Below, piece by piece: positions 63,302 through 64,000 of a DNA stretch of 64,000 nucleotides. The DNA is from Truepera radiovictrix DSM 17093 (lineage in GTDB: Bacteria; Deinococcota; Deinococci; Deinococcales; Trueperaceae), in NCBI RefSeq assembly GCF_000092425.1, contig NC_014221.1, positions 2,423,001 to 2,487,000 on the forward strand, written 5' to 3'. A model generated the notes under the pieces. It did not search any database. It was not told where the DNA came from and saw only the letters and a program-made list of their open reading frames with translations. Both the position numbers and the translations under genes were made by a program. Numbering within the stretch: the first letter of the stretch is position 1; each line of letters begins with the position of its first letter.

Positions 63302-64000
63302 TGGCCGACGTTACCCCCCCCGTCACCCAAGCGCCCGACACCATGAGCGCGCCGCCGGGCCGCAAGCCCCGCGGGGAGTCGCTCACCTCGATCGCTTGGA
63401 AGCAGTTCCGCAAGCACCCGCTCGCGCGCGTGTCGCTCGTGGTGCTCAGCGTCCTCTACCTGCTCGCCGCGTTTGCCGACTTTCTCGCCCCCTACCCCGA
63501 ACGCTTCATCAACACCGGCGCCACCTTTCAACCCCCCAACCGCATCCGTTTCTGGGATGAAAACGGCTTTACCCGCCCCTTTATCTACGGCATGACGCGC
63601 GAGCTCGACCTAGAGACGCTCGAAAACGTCTGGGTCGAAGACCCCTCGAGGCGCTACGAGCTGCGCTTTTTCGTCCGCAGCGACAACGTCCGCGAACGCT
63701 ACGTCCCCTTCCCCGTCAACCTGATCCCGGTCCAGCTCCGCCAAGCGTGGGGTATCCGCCCCTGGGCGTCGCTGCGCCTTTTCGGCCTCGATGACCCAAA
63801 CGCCCGCATCTACATCTGGGGCTCAGACGACCTCGGCGCCGACGTTTTCAGCAAGGTTCTCTACGGCGCCCGCATCAGCTTGACCGTCGGCATCCTCGCG
63901 GCAGCGGTGGCGATCGCCATCGGCGTCGTCATGGGTGGCATCGCGGGGTTTTTCGGGGGTTGGGTCGACGAACTCATCATGCGCTTTATCGAGGCGCTCG
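63301..64000 (+). CDS. Peptide ABC transporter permease (DppC-like), truncated by the window end
   Basis: The first 233 codons of an OppC/DppC-type permease; the frame remains open at the window's last base. ATG 63301 overlaps the preceding stop (TAATG). After a polar 30-residue N-terminus comes the family's AWKQFRKHPLARVSLVVLSVLYLLAAFADFLAPY, then an extended periplasmic loop of about 100 residues (63500-63820), GSDDLGADVFSKVLYGARISLTVGILA (the family's D-x-x-G-R-D/D-x-F segment) and a second helix. The loop is larger than in Opp/Dpp of E. coli, as in some extremophile relatives. Confidence 0.92.
   Translation, partial: MADVTPPVTQAPDTMSAPPGRKPRGESLTSIAWKQFRKHPLARVSLVVLSVLYLLAAFADFLAPYPERFINTGATFQPPNRIRFWDENGFTRPFIYGMTRELDLETLENVWVEDPSRRYELRFFVRSDNVRERYVPFPVNLIPVQLRQAWGIRPWASLRLFGLDDPNARIYIWGSDDLGADVFSKVLYGARISLTVGILAAAVAIAIGVVMGGIAGFFGGWVDELIMRFIEAL

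Overview
The window is a chromosomal segment of a high-GC bacterium that I place in the Deinococcota, most likely Truepera or a close relative. This is inferred from gene content, not from a database match. The reasons are a CrtO ketolase of the Deinococcus type, a MoaD-MoaE fusion, a tmRNA tag ending in YALAA that starts with Gly-Asn, many starts preceded at 5-8 nt by a lone TANNNT -10 box (the leaderless layout known from Deinococcus), and an NDQ (sodium-pump) rhodopsin. I see no prophage, insertion sequence, CRISPR array or rRNA.

Layout. 0-4.3 kb: an unknown small protein, a DUF418 / CPBP-protease / DUF418 trio and a small outer-membrane-like protein. 4.3-5.6 kb: a decayed ABC-transporter / response-regulator locus with an intact LiaF-like gene. 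5.6-12 kb: a carotenoid cluster (CrtD-like desaturase, glycosyltransferase, a lycopene cyclase-CruF hydratase-acyltransferase fusion, CrtO ketolase). 12-16 kb: a large membrane protein of unknown role, a YbjQ-type protein and a Met/Gly-repeat secreted protein. 15.7-22 kb: crtB, ispG, an SDR, a PfpI/DJ-1 protein, the rhodopsin and an ATP-grasp enzyme. 22-26 kb: a TPP-riboswitch-controlled pyrimidine salvage operon (ykoF-tenA-thiZXY). 26-42 kb: mostly housekeeping genes (IMPase-like, dGTPase, a cysteine-free Mrp homologue, pseudokinase, guaA, EVE, M20 peptidase, hrcA, moaDE, photolyase). 42 kb: tmRNA. 42-48 kb: a nucleoside/sugar-type ABC ATPase, a GH15 enzyme and zwf. 48-52.4 kb: a SAM-riboswitch metY-metY-metX operon. 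52.7-56.3 kb: a sugar ABC importer lacking its ATPase. 56-60 kb: GNAT, M19 dipeptidase, dus, tRNA-Leu, secG. 60-64 kb: the start of a peptide ABC importer, cut by the window end.

How the genes work together. ispG (isoprenoid precursors), crtB (phytoene) and the 5.6-12 kb cluster together suggest a monocyclic, 4-keto, 1'-hydroxylated carotenoid that is glycosylated and acylated. The same region carries a retinal protein with a Gly at the position that opens the retinal pocket to antenna carotenoids in xanthorhodopsin. Pigment and light-driven Na+ pump may therefore be functionally linked. Two metabolite riboswitches control vitamin and methionine genes. At two to three loci a short ORF with a promoter at its own start codon ends exactly at the start of the next gene, a candidate leader-peptide arrangement. 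Heptanucleotide-periodic arrays lie at several gene ends.
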